Source: VFJQ01 sp044226525 (GTDB lineage: Bacteria; Verrucomicrobiota; Verrucomicrobiia; Chthoniobacterales; Chthoniobacteraceae). Taken from it: a DNA stretch of 64,000 nt. The position numbers and the translations under genes are program-made. The stretch spans positions 62,001-126,000 of the forward strand of contig JBGAGV010000012.1 of the NCBI GenBank assembly GCA_044226525.1. The letters run 5' to 3'. Below, piece after piece: positions 50,620 to 58,906 of this stretch (the first letter of the stretch is position 1; each line of letters starts with the position of its first letter). The notes below the pieces were generated by a model. The model made no database searches. It saw only the letters and a program-made list of their open reading frames with translations, and was not told the DNA's origin.

Positions 50620-53178
50620 TCAGTTTTGGATCGTCACGCTCACGCTCGCCTCGGCGGCCTGACCCGCCTCGTCAAAAACGACCATCTTCAACACATGCGG
50701 TCCGTTGGCGAATAGCGTCGTATCGAAGAGACGCGGTGCCCCGCCGAATTGGTAGAGCGACGAGCGCAGCGTCTCGGTATCGAGGAGCACGTCATCGAGA
50801 TAGAACTCGGCCTTCACCGTGTCGTGATCATCGATTCCCGCACCCCAGAAGTCCCCCTGTGCACCGCTGAGGACCGCGCCGTCGGCCGGTTCGAGAATGA
50901 AGGCGGAAGGGGCGTGATCGCGGCTCACATGGATCGAAAAGCTCTGGTTCGCCAAGCCCGCTGCATTGGTGGCGCGCAAGGTCACGTCGAAGTCGCCGAG
51001 CGCGGCGGGTATCCACGTGAGGAGGCCCGTATCGGGATCGACATTCATGCCGGCCGGAGCGGCCACGAGCGAAAAGACCGGCGCAGGGAGCGCGCGCACG
51101 GCAGCCGGATAGAGGTAGGTGCGGCCTTCGACCGCATTGAGCAAAGGGCTGCTGGTGAAGGTCGGCGCGCGCGGGTCATTATCGCGCAGCGTGACGCGCA
51201 CGTTAGTGGGACGATAACCGGGAGCCGTCCATTGGAGGTCAACGATCTCAGGGTCCTTGTTTGCGTCCTGAAGGCCGGTCAGGACAATGGTGGCGGGCGT
51301 GTTCCAGTTTGCCGGACCGAAAACGAGCGCGGAGCCCTGGGTGATTTGGACCTTCCCCACTGGACCTGCAATGCGCCTGGCGGTGACGGTGATGTTCTTC
51401 GTCGGCGCCGCGCGCAGGCTGGCCTGAATCTCGACCGTGCCGCCTTCGTCGAGCGCCACGTTGGTCGCCGAGAAAACGATTCGGGGCAGATTGCTGTCCT
51501 TGGCGGTAGCGGTGACGGTCGCCTTGCGATAACCCGGCGCGTGAAAGATCAGGCTGCCGCTTTCATTCAAAGTGTCGTCGTCCAGCGGCGAAGTGATTGT
51601 CACGGGTTGGGTGCGATTCCAGTTATCCCGCGTGAAATTGAGCGTGGCGCCCGATGGGATCTCGAAGTGATGACCGGAATCGGCCGCTTCGGCGCGGCGC
51701 ACAAACAGCGGCGTGTCCGAAGCAGGCGGCGCAGCGAGGCGCACATTCACGGTTCCCCTGCCGCCCTCCGCCAGCGCGAGACGAGTCGGGGCGACGAGCA
51801 CATCCGGCGTGGCATTGAAGGCGAGGCGACGGATCGACTGACTGAGCACGCTACAGTAATAGAGTGCGCCATCCGGCCCCACCACAAGGTCGGTGATTCC
51901 CGCCGCGTCGCTGGCGAAGACGGTGGTGTGGTGAGGCTTCCCCTCCGCGTCGAACTGCGTCCGAATAATTCGTCCGGTCAGGTCGCCGTAGAAAAAGTTC
52001 CCCGTATATTCCGCCGGAAAACTCGCTCCGTCGTAAAAGCATCCGCCGACGACACAATTTCCGAAGGGCGTCGAATCGATTCGGCCGGCCGTCATTTCTG
52101 CCGTCTCGCCCTCGGGCAGCACGAGCAGAACCTCGTTCGCGGAAGGCAACGCCTGCACCACATTTTGCCCATTGTAAGGACCGGCTCCGGTGATGGTGAC
52201 GGCCTCGCCCACGCGGAAACCGTGCGCCTTGCCCAGGCTCACGAGCAGATGCCCGCTGCCGTCCGGACCGGCATGGGTGATGGTGCGAAGCTGAGAGCCG
52301 TTTTTCGCGTAGGAGGTCCGGTATTGCATGCGCGGCTGCACACAGGGCCGGGGAAAAGGTGTCGTGAAGCGCGGCGTGCCGGGCTGGTTGCCCTCGTAGT
52401 TATCGTAGCCCCCGTCGTCGCCGGCGTGGAGGGCAAAGACCTGTTCGTAACCAGCAGTCGTGCGCGGCGACGTTTGCCCTCCCGGATTCGATCCCACCAC
52501 GTTGAGCCACAGTTCGCCGGTGACCGGGTGGAAGGTCATCGTGAAAGGATTCCGAAATCCGGTCGCCCAGATATAATCATTGTTCGGACCCGAACCGTCG
52601 TTGAACGGGTTGTCGTTCGGCACCGAACCGTCAGGATTGCAACGTCCGACCTTCGCCGCGAGCGAAGTCAGATCGCCATCCACGCCACGCTTGACCCCGT
52701 TGTCCCCCACCGCCCAATAGAGCTTGCCGTCCGGGCCGAAAGCGAGCGCCCCGCCGTTGTGATTTCGCCCGCGCGTCGGCAGGCCGCGAATGAGGATCGT
52801 GCGATCGACGCCGACGCTGTCCTGATCGGTGAACCGCATGATCTGCTGCTCGCTCGCGGACACGGTGACGAAGACATAGACGTAGTGATTCGTGGCAAAG
52901 TCCGGATCGAAGGCGAGGCCAAGCACGCCACACTCGCTCTGCGCGAAAAGTGGGGAAAAGGTTGCGAAGAGCATGCTGCGCATCGCGCCGTTTTCAATGA
53001 CCCCGATCCCGCGGCCCTTGAGCGAAACGAAGAGCCGCCCCGAGCCGTCCGGCGCCCACGCGAGGCAAGTCGGAGCGTTCACCCGTGAGGCGTAGTTCGA
53101 ATCGATGAAGTGGGCTTCTCGCGGTGTGCTGGCCAGGGCGCAGACCGCCGCGAAGAGGAATAATAGAAAACGCTTCAT
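50620..53178 (-). CDS. Secreted glucose/sorbosone-dehydrogenase-like propeller with Ig-like repeats
   Basis: 852-residue secreted protein (signal peptide MKRFLLFLFAAVCALA). Residues 25-450 resemble the soluble aldose/sorbosone dehydrogenase beta-propeller: 'VLGLAFDPDFATNHYVYVFV', 'RNHNGGALAFGPDGKLYWAVGDNG' and 'ATGFRNPFTMTFHP'. A small 'GHGL-x-x-G-D'-style domain is inserted at about 315-370 (AHGFRVGEAVTITGAGPYNG). The C-terminal 400 residues have Calx-beta/Ig-like modules ('VALDEGGTVEIQASL'), a He_PIG domain ('NVDPDTGLLTWIPAALGDF') and a final Ig-like module. PQQ use is possible but not shown. Confidence 0.8.
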   Translation of the reverse strand: MKRFLLFLFAAVCALASTPREAHFIDSNYASRVNAPTCLAWAPDGSGRLFVSLKGRGIGVIENGAMRSMLFATFSPLFAQSECGVLGLAFDPDFATNHYVYVFVTVSASEQQIMRFTDQDSVGVDRTILIRGLPTRGRNHNGGALAFGPDGKLYWAVGDNGVKRGVDGDLTSLAAKVGRCNPDGSVPNDNPFNDGSGPNNDYIWATGFRNPFTMTFHPVTGELWLNVVGSNPGGQTSPRTTAGYEQVFALHAGDDGGYDNYEGNQPGTPRFTTPFPRPCVQPRMQYRTSYAKNGSQLRTITHAGPDGSGHLLVSLGKAHGFRVGEAVTITGAGPYNGQNVVQALPSANEVLLVLPEGETAEMTAGRIDSTPFGNCVVGGCFYDGASFPAEYTGNFFYGDLTGRIIRTQFDAEGKPHHTTVFASDAAGITDLVVGPDGALYYCSVLSQSIRRLAFNATPDVLVAPTRLALAEGGRGTVNVRLAAPPASDTPLFVRRAEAADSGHHFEIPSGATLNFTRDNWNRTQPVTITSPLDDDTLNESGSLIFHAPGYRKATVTATAKDSNLPRIVFSATNVALDEGGTVEIQASLRAAPTKNITVTARRIAGPVGKVQITQGSALVFGPANWNTPATIVLTGLQDANKDPEIVDLQWTAPGYRPTNVRVTLRDNDPRAPTFTSSPLLNAVEGRTYLYPAAVRALPAPVFSLVAAPAGMNVDPDTGLLTWIPAALGDFDVTLRATNAAGLANQSFSIHVSRDHAPSAFILEPADGAVLSGAQGDFWGAGIDDHDTVKAEFYLDDVLLDTETLRSSLYQFGGAPRLFDTTLFANGPHVLKMVVFDEAGQAAEASVSVTIQN

Positions 53179-53557
53179 GGCTCTGGGGCACCAGAAAAGA
53201 GCACACCCGCGGCGAACCGCCAGCGATCGTATCGACCGTCCTCCTCGCGCCGGGTGAACAAAATGCTTTCATCCCTTTTGCGTTCTACCCGGGAGAACCT
53301 TCTCCAAACGGCAGCCCGCGTGGTTGCAGCCGCAGACACGTTGGCGGCATGCGCAGGGTATATGCCGAAATTGGATTCTGACACGCGTCGGGCGGCGATG
53401 TCCCTGGCAGGAAAGCAGCCGGGAGAGAGCCGGGGGTTTCTGGCTGGCTGCTTCATGTTTGGAGCTTGGAAGTGCGGGCGGTATTCGCAGGTCGGATCAA
53501 CTTGGATTAAGTTGGATTGCCTCTGTAAGGCGGGGTTGGAATGAACGCGGGAGATTC
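53179..53557. other. Non-coding stretch
   Basis: No convincing gene. Short open frames here have no recognisable domain. The only structure noted is a direct repeat TTGGATT (53502-53508 and 53512-53518). Promoter for the propeller gene must lie at its left end. Confidence 0.5.
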
Positions 53558-53592
53558 AACGCAGAGGCGCGGAGGAGCAGAGGTCGCAAGGC
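53558..53592. repeat. Copy of the 'aacgcagaggcgc' dispersed repeat
   Basis: AACGCAGAGGCGC starts at 53558, followed by GGAGGAGCAGAGGTCGCAAGG. It matches the left side of the element at 48974 over the first 13 bases and loosely after that. No inverted right half is seen nearby. Confidence 0.6.
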
Positions 53593-53706
53593 GATGTTTA
53601 TCCACGTGCACCGGCGTTCACCGCGTGCCTGCGGTCGATGGTTTTGTCGAGACATGGCTCTCGATCTCTCGTCCACGGGAAGCAGTGCGACAAACGGGCC
53701 GTTCCG

Positions 53707-53735
53707 TCGGTTCCGAAAATCCCCATCGGAACCGA
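53707..53735. terminator. Perfect 10-bp inverted repeat downstream of tRNA-His
   Basis: TCGGTTCCGA (53707-53716) and TCGGAACCGA (53726-53735) with a 9-base loop. On the minus strand it lies about 90 bases after the tRNA-His 3' end. There is no T-run, so it may be a processing or termination hairpin, or an unrelated structure. Confidence 0.4.
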
Positions 53736-53827
53736 TGTGCAAGAGAGGTCGTGCCCCCAATGAGCAGGTTGTCTCCGCCGAGCAGACCGGGCTGTGCCGG
53801 AGCGAACCGCCCTTCCTCAAGCAAAGG

Positions 53828-53903
53828 TGGGGTGACCGACGGGACTCGAACCCGCAACAGCCAGAATCACAATCTGGAGCTCTACCATTGAGCTACGGCC
53901 ACC
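53828..53903 (-). tRNA. tRNA-His (GTG)
   Basis: Read on the minus strand, a full cloverleaf is seen: acceptor GTGGCCG with CGGTCAC (one G-U), D arm AGCTCAATGGTAGAGC, anticodon stem CCAGA/TCTGG around loop TTGTGAT (anticodon GTG), and T arm GCGGG-TTCGAGT-CCCGT. The extra G(-1) opposite C73 that marks tRNA-His is present. CCA is encoded in the DNA (53828-53830). Confidence 0.95.
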
Positions 53904-54041
53904 GTTTGCAGGGGCGGAAGGTAGTCAGATGCAAGAAACTGCCAACCGGTTTTTTGCGAAGCGTAGGGAGCGACGGATGACGGACGATCTACAGGGAGCG
54001 TGCGCCGGTTTATTCGTCGTTCTCGTCCTCTCCTCCGCGGC

Positions 54042-54067
54042 TTGACATACCCGTGTCTCCCTCTAAG
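54042..54067 (+). promoter_or_regulatory. Weak sigma70-like promoter candidate
   Basis: TTGACA at 54042-54047 is a perfect -35. The best -10-like hexamer, TCTAAG at 54062-54067, has a spacing of only 14 bases and lies eight bases before the ATG at 54076. Transcription would be nearly leaderless. Support is weak. Confidence 0.3.
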
Positions 54068-54075
54068 CCGTCCTC

Positions 54076-54363
54076 ATGTCCTCTGTCGAAGAACGCAATA
54101 GTCCCAAAGCTGGTGCTGAATCATCCTCGGGGTGCTGCGGCGTCCCGATGGACGAGTGGTGCGCGACGGCGGAGAAATGTGCGCGCGAAGAGCCGCTGAA
54201 GGTGACGGCGATGGCGTTTGTGACCGGGCTGCTCTGCACCATTCTCCCGGTAGGCGCGATCCTCGGTGGAATCGTGCGCCTGGCGCTGGCGCTCGTTCGT
54301 CCGGCGTTGCTGGTTCTCGGCGTGATGAAGGTCGTCGAGGAAATCGACAAACGCCGGGAGTGA
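54076..54363 (+). CDS. Small membrane protein, unknown
   Basis: 95-residue protein I do not recognise. The N-terminal third is polar and Cys-containing (CCGVPMDEWC, then C at 35). Residues 43-84 form two hydrophobic stretches ('VTAMAFVTGLLCTILPVGAILGG' in part and 'ALVRPALLVLGVM'), with a charged tail KVVEEIDKRRE. A TTGACA lies 28 bases upstream of the ATG. It converges on the roadblock gene at 54459. Confidence 0.6.
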   Translation: MSSVEERNSPKAGAESSSGCCGVPMDEWCATAEKCAREEPLKVTAMAFVTGLLCTILPVGAILGGIVRLALALVRPALLVLGVMKVVEEIDKRRE

Positions 54364-54458
54364 TCGCAGGCAGCGGAAGGCAGCCGCAGCGGTGAGGCTC
54401 GGGGCGAGACGCACCCCGCCTCGCTGACTCCTGTCCCTGCTCCCTTGGCTCCTGCGGC

Positions 54459-54935
54459 TTACTCGCCCTTCTGCTGGAAGAGCGCTTGGACGTCGGTGGC
54501 GTCCACGTCGCTGAAATCGACGACATCGCCGCGGGAGGTGGCGACTTTGATGCGGTCGTTGATGGAGCGGACGGCGGGGCCGGCGTAGTATTTCATGGAG
54601 CCCACGGTGAGGTGCGTGGGGAAGACGATGACGAGCAGGCTGTTTTCATCGACGTTCACCATGAGCGTGCTGAAATTTTCGCCCTGCTGATACATGCTGG
54701 TAAAATTCGACTCGTTGACGAGGCTCGCCATGAATTGCACGGCGTTGTAAGCGTTCGAACCGAGCGTGGCGAACGTGGTGGTGTCGAGATGCTCGGGGTT
54801 CCCGCATTGGTGGATCAGATACCCCGCTTTCTCCACGAGCAGAGCCACATTGGCTTCGCTCTTTTGGAGGAGTTCGCGAAGAGTGCGATCGACCAGATCG
54901 ATATCTTCCTGGTTAAGTGCTGGAAATGCAGCCAT
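54459..54935 (-). CDS. Roadblock/LC7-domain protein
   Basis: 158-residue single-domain roadblock/LC7 protein: 'QEDIDLVDRTLRELLQKSEANVALLVEKAGYLIHQCG' (helix 1 and strands 1-2), 'TTFATLGSNAYNAVQFMASLV' (long helix 2), 'LLVIVFPTHLTVGSMKYYAGPAV' (strands and helix 3). Such proteins (MglB family) regulate MglA-type GTPases as GAP-like or scaffold partners. It lies 26 bases downstream of the GTPase gene on the same strand. ATG 54935 is chosen because the preceding in-frame residues have no domain match. Confidence 0.85.
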   Translation of the reverse strand: MAAFPALNQEDIDLVDRTLRELLQKSEANVALLVEKAGYLIHQCGNPEHLDTTTFATLGSNAYNAVQFMASLVNESNFTSMYQQGENFSTLMVNVDENSLLVIVFPTHLTVGSMKYYAGPAVRSINDRIKVATSRGDVVDFSDVDATDVQALFQQKGE

Positions 54936-54961
54936 GGTTGGTTCGGGAGAGAAAGTGTGGG

Positions 54962-55576
54962 TTAACGTGCGCGGACCCCGTCGTTGAGGAATTTGTGGAG
55001 AAGCATTCGGGTGATCATGTTGAGCGTCTCGAAGACTCCCTCGCATTGCGCCGCCGCCGCCTCGAAGTAGGGCACCTGAGTCTCCCGGTTATTGAGCAAA
55101 AACTCAAGGTATTCGACGGGGGCAACGTCGGGGAGGTCACGCTTGTTGTATTGCATGACGTAGGGAATGTCATCGAGGTTCAAATTGAGCGCTTTGAGGT
55201 TCTCCTGGAGATGAGTGAAGGTCTCGATGTTCTCCTCCATTTTCTCATATTGAGAATCGGCGACGAAGACGATGCCATCGACGCCGCGGAGCACGATCTG
55301 CCGGGTCGCATTGTAGATGACCTGGCCCGGCACGGTGAAGAGCGCGAACTTGGTCTTGAAACCCTTGATCGCCACCGCCTCGAGCGGGAAAAAGTCGAAG
55401 AACAACGTGCGATCGCTGCTGGTCGCGAGCGAAGTCATCTTGCCCTTCGCGTCGGGATTCGGCACCTGCACGTTGGAATGAACCTGCTCCAGATTCGTCG
55501 TCTTGCCGGACTTGGCGGGACCGTAATAAACGATCTTCACCTGAAGTTCTTTGGTTGCCTGGTTGATGATTGCCAT
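54962..55576 (-). CDS. MglA-type small GTPase
   Basis: 204-residue Ras-like GTPase. P-loop 'YYGPAKSGKTTNLEQ' (GPAKSGKT 19-26), switch I region 'TSLATSSDRTLFFDFFPLE', G3 'FTVPGQVIYNATRQIVLRGVDG' in which T81-V82-P83-G84-Q85 replaces D-x-x-G as in MglA proteins, and G4 'QYNKRDLP' (N144-K145-x-D147). MglA sets cell polarity and controls gliding or type IV pili in Myxococcus and others. No lipid or membrane anchor. It is flanked by roadblock genes on both sides, as expected for the switch unit. Confidence 0.93.
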   Translation of the reverse strand: MAIINQATKELQVKIVYYGPAKSGKTTNLEQVHSNVQVPNPDAKGKMTSLATSSDRTLFFDFFPLEAVAIKGFKTKFALFTVPGQVIYNATRQIVLRGVDGIVFVADSQYEKMEENIETFTHLQENLKALNLNLDDIPYVMQYNKRDLPDVAPVEYLEFLLNNRETQVPYFEAAAAQCEGVFETLNMITRMLLHKFLNDGVRAR

Positions 55577-55608
55577 AAGGGCGGATTTCGGAAAAGAGAA
55601 GTAAGCGA

Positions 55609-57630
55609 TTAGCTTGCCACGGCGTCGGCGCAGAGGCGGAGATTATGCAGGGGCACCGCAGAATCCGGTTTACTGACCGCGGCAAAGAAGACCTGGCCCC
55701 GACGGAAGAGGTGGCAGGGGCCGGCTTCAGTGACGACGCTGATTTCGTTCACGCCGCCGAGTTTCATCTCGCCACAGTATTGGTTCAAGCGGGCGAAAAT
55801 CTGCGGGAGGAAGGCGGCGAAAATATCACCTTTGAGGGGCTCGGGCAGTTTATGCGCAATGACGAGACCTTCCTGCAAGGCGACGACGGCGCCGGCCACG
55901 TCGGGCAGTTCGCAGAGGTGATTGACGACTTCCGAGGGAGACCAGCTCGTCTTGTCGGGCTGGCCGAATAGTTCGCCGAGGCTCTTCGGAAGCGCGGCGG
56001 CGACAGGCTCCGGGGCAGCCGGGACTTCGGCGGGGATGGCGGGTGCGGGGGCCGGCACGGGCTCGGCTGCCGCAGGTTCCTCCACCTTGGAGGCAGGAAC
56101 TTCTTCCACCGGCACCTGGGCAGCGGGTTTTTCCTCCTCCCCTGCGGCCGGGACTTCGGCGGCAACAGCCGCTTCGGGCTCTTCGGCCTTGGCGGGTTCT
56201 TCCTTCGCGGGTTCTTCGGTTGGCGCGGGCGCTTCAACTTCGGGAGCTTTCTCGACAATCGGCTCGGCCTTGGCTTCCACCTCAACTTCGGCTTCCGGCT
56301 TTGCTTCGACTTTCTCAGCTTCGGGCTCGGGCGTGGGGGCCTTGGCAGCAGGTTCCGCAGCGGGAGCCGGTTCCGGGACGACCGGCTCGGGAGCTTTTGC
56401 CTCCGGCTCGGAGGCCGGCACCGTGGCTTCCGGCTCGGGGGCCGGCGCAGGCGCGGGCACATTGCGCCTGGAGGTTTTGCCACCGGCGAAAAGCTCCGGA
56501 ATGTCGCCCACTTCGCCCGCTTTGCGGGCCGTGGCGCCACCCTTCGAATGCTTCATGAACGCGGGGGCCAAGGTGCGAAGCGGGAGAACCAGTTCGGTCG
56601 ATTCCGGCGCTTCGGTCGCACCTTCCATCGGTGGATTCGCCCACCCCCGGATCTGCCCCCAGGTGAAAGCAACCTTGCCCTTGGCCAGGCCGGCGCCGAC
56701 CTCCGCCGAGGGGAGTGAAATGTTGGCGCCATTATTGGCAGCGGCTTCCGATTTGATCGGCTCTGGCCAGGCGCCGATCAAATCCTTCAAAGCGATCACC
56801 AGAGGCGAGCCTTGATCGCCAGCGGGCGCTGCGGCAGGTGCCGGCGCGGCGGGCTTTGCGGCCGGTTTGGCTGCTGGTTTCGCCGGGGCTGCTGGAGCCG
56901 GAGCCGCCGGAGCCTTCGCCGCCACCTTGGGCGCGGTCGCCGGCACAGGGATATTTGGCTTCGGCAGCGGAGCCGCCACCGGAGGCGGCACCGACTTCGC
57001 CGTGGCCGGCGCGGCAACGGAAGGAGGCGGCGCAGTGACGACACCTGGCGCGGTCTTCAGCACCTTGCCCGGAACGCCAAGCGTGGGCGGTGGAGGAGCC
57101 TGCGTCGGCGCGGCCATCCCTTCTACTTTCGGGGCAAGCGCGTGCGGATTCTCGTCGTCGCCGAAAATATCGAATCCTTCTACAGCGAGGTCAGACTGTT
57201 TCTGGTCGGGGCGTTTTTTGAGCAGAGCGGGGTTAATCCGCTTGAAAATTTCCGCGAGCGGGACTTCCACGAGCCGCTTGTCCTGCGGATTGATGGTCGA
57301 GAACGTGCCGGGCGGCGCCTGGCGGACGACGCTGGCGAGCGACATCTTGACCGAGCCGGTTGGCAGCATTTTCTGGATGGTGGGAATCGGCAGCACCACC
57401 ATGGCTTCCTGCGGCGGCATCTTGAGCACGAGCTTGCGCAGATCATCTGGAAAACGCGACATGACCGCGAGGAGCGAAAGCTGGGCCGTCTCCACGCGCG
57501 GCACGGGCGTGTTGACTTCGCTCGGGGCACTGGGGCTACCACCTGGGGACGATGCCGCCGCAGCCGGCGACGATGCCGCCGCCGCCGCGGACTTATTCTT
57601 GCGGAAAAGAGACTTTATGAAGCGTAACAT
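55609..57630 (-). CDS. Large roadblock protein with duplicated N-terminal module and Pro/Ala/Glu linker
   Basis: 673-residue protein. Residues about 71-140 and 277-365 are two copies of one module with the pattern LP-x7-L-x2-G-x-V ... V-x2-PL-x4-P ('VVLPIPTIQKMLPTGSV' and 'ISLPSAEVGAGLAKGKV'; 'VEVPLAEIFKRINP' and 'LVLPLRTLAPAF'). Ala/Pro-rich linkers separate them, and about 395-550 is a Pro/Ala/Glu-rich low-complexity tract. The C-terminal 120 residues are a roadblock domain ('VAGAVVALQEGLVIAHKLPE', 'GQVFFAAVSKPDSAVPL'). It sits just upstream of the MglA GTPase, 32 bases. Probably a membrane-free scaffold that gathers the GTPase. Confidence 0.82.
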   Translation of the reverse strand: MLRFIKSLFRKNKSAAAAASSPAAAASSPGGSPSAPSEVNTPVPRVETAQLSLLAVMSRFPDDLRKLVLKMPPQEAMVVLPIPTIQKMLPTGSVKMSLASVVRQAPPGTFSTINPQDKRLVEVPLAEIFKRINPALLKKRPDQKQSDLAVEGFDIFGDDENPHALAPKVEGMAAPTQAPPPPTLGVPGKVLKTAPGVVTAPPPSVAAPATAKSVPPPVAAPLPKPNIPVPATAPKVAAKAPAAPAPAAPAKPAAKPAAKPAAPAPAAAPAGDQGSPLVIALKDLIGAWPEPIKSEAAANNGANISLPSAEVGAGLAKGKVAFTWGQIRGWANPPMEGATEAPESTELVLPLRTLAPAFMKHSKGGATARKAGEVGDIPELFAGGKTSRRNVPAPAPAPEPEATVPASEPEAKAPEPVVPEPAPAAEPAAKAPTPEPEAEKVEAKPEAEVEVEAKAEPIVEKAPEVEAPAPTEEPAKEEPAKAEEPEAAVAAEVPAAGEEEKPAAQVPVEEVPASKVEEPAAAEPVPAPAPAIPAEVPAAPEPVAAALPKSLGELFGQPDKTSWSPSEVVNHLCELPDVAGAVVALQEGLVIAHKLPEPLKGDIFAAFLPQIFARLNQYCGEMKLGGVNEISVVTEAGPCHLFRRGQVFFAAVSKPDSAVPLHNLRLCADAVAS

Positions 57631-57711
57631 CGGGCCGTGATGGAAGAAAGTGGGTCTGTGGTGGTAAAGACTGCGAAGAGCAACCTGAATGCCAAGCATG
57701 CAAAAGTCATG

Positions 57712-57735
57712 GTTTTCTCGCACATCCGAGAAAAC
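57712..57735. promoter_or_regulatory. Perfect 9-bp inverted repeat in divergent promoter region
   Basis: GTTTTCTCG (57712-57720) and CGAGAAAAC (57727-57735) with a 6-base spacer, in the 223-base gap between the two divergent arms of the GTPase cluster. An additional wobble and a T-A pair extend it to 11. The size and symmetry fit a dimeric repressor or activator operator; the binding protein is unknown. Confidence 0.45.
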
Positions 57736-57853
57736 TACCGTCCGGGATTGCACTGTTGGTCTGTCTCGTGCTTATGCAGTTCGCCCCATGTCTTTGCTGC
57801 CGATCAACCGTATGAACCTGTCCCCTGCCGGGTGCGACTGAGAACTACCGCCC

Positions 57854-58906
57854 ATGCCCGCGAAACAGCGCATCCTCATCGTCGATGACGAATCCGACAT
57901 CCTCGAAATCTATCAGGAAATTCTCACCCGGCTGCCCAACCAGCCGGATATCGTAACGACCGACTCCGGCGCCCAGGCCATCGCGCTCGTCGAGAGCCAG
58001 CCCTTCAATCTCATGCTGCTGGACCTGCGCATGCCGCAGATGGACGGTTTCCAGGTCCTCGCCATCGTGCGCCGCAAGCATCCTTCACTGCGCGTGGTGG
58101 TCATGACTGGCTCGGACGACGAGCAGTTTCGCGCCCGCGCCTATGGTATGGGCATCGACCTCTACCTTGAGAAACCGAAAACCGGCAAAGAGATCATCAA
58201 CTTCGTCGATGCGGTCGAATCGCTGCTGGAGCGGGCCGATGAAGGCGGCTTCCGCGGCGTGCAGAGCAAGACGTTGATCGACCTTATCCAGCTCGAGTGC
58301 CTCACACAAAGCTCAGCCATCTTGAAAATCACCACCGCGACCAGCGATGGGCGCATCTGGGTGCAGCGCGGCGATATCATCGACGCCGCCACGGGCGAAC
58401 AGACTGGCCGCGAAGCGCTGCTGGAAATGCTGCGCTGGAAATCGGGCAACTTCGAAATCCTCCCACACGACATCCCACGACCGCGAACGATTTTCACCAA
58501 TTACGAGAGTCTGCTCATGGAAACGGCGCAGCTTCTCGACGAAAGCACGGCGCCGTCGGACCACGTGGAAGCCGAGGCAACCGGCCTGGCGGAATTCGCG
58601 CGGCACAAAGGCGTGCAGTTCGCCGTGGCCGTGGAGACCAAGGACGCCAAACATTTCGACCAGTGGGGCAGCGAGAATCCGGATCAAATCTCCGCCTTCA
58701 TCCACGCCACCGCCGCCGACCTGCACGAGCTGAGCGACGTGCTGGAAGCCGGACAGCTCGAAGAAATCGAGGCCCTCGGCCCGCAACGTCATCTCGCCAT
58801 TCTCGTGGGTGATGAAGAATGCCTCGGCATCGGGTTCACCCGGTCCGCCGTGCTGCCGCACATTCGCGAAATCATGAAACAGATCGAGGCCAAATGGGTG
58901 TCCTAA
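57854..58906 (+). CDS. Response regulator with receiver, DUF4388 (PATAN) and roadblock-like C-terminus
   Basis: 350-residue three-part regulator. Receiver domain at 5-125: acidic D11-D12, phospho-acceptor Asp57 in 'LLDLRMPQMDG', 'VVMTGSDD' and the Lys of 'LEKPKTG'. DUF4388/PATAN domain at about 140-205: 'LIDLIQLECLTQSSAILKI' and 'GDIIDAATGEQTGREALLEML'. C-terminal about 245-350 looks like a roadblock domain ('VQFAVAVETKDAKHFDQWG', 'HLAILVGDEECLGIGFT'). There is no DNA-binding domain. PATAN-receiver proteins control phototaxis/type IV pili in cyanobacteria. Here it likely signals to the MglA-type switch. No histidine kinase is in the window. Confidence 0.87.
   Translation: MPAKQRILIVDDESDILEIYQEILTRLPNQPDIVTTDSGAQAIALVESQPFNLMLLDLRMPQMDGFQVLAIVRRKHPSLRVVVMTGSDDEQFRARAYGMGIDLYLEKPKTGKEIINFVDAVESLLERADEGGFRGVQSKTLIDLIQLECLTQSSAILKITTATSDGRIWVQRGDIIDAATGEQTGREALLEMLRWKSGNFEILPHDIPRPRTIFTNYESLLMETAQLLDESTAPSDHVEAEATGLAEFARHKGVQFAVAVETKDAKHFDQWGSENPDQISAFIHATAADLHELSDVLEAGQLEEIEALGPQRHLAILVGDEECLGIGFTRSAVLPHIREIMKQIEAKWVS

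Noticed and set aside
50749..53088. 779-codon open frame on the plus strand
   Set aside because: Antisense shadow of the propeller gene, Arg-rich, no recognised motif; the minus strand has a signal peptide and clear domains.
53324..53980. Plus-strand reading frame across the tRNA region
   Set aside because: Its 'RDSNPQ' type peptide is the familiar false translation of a tRNA antisense strand; the tRNA-His explains the sequence.
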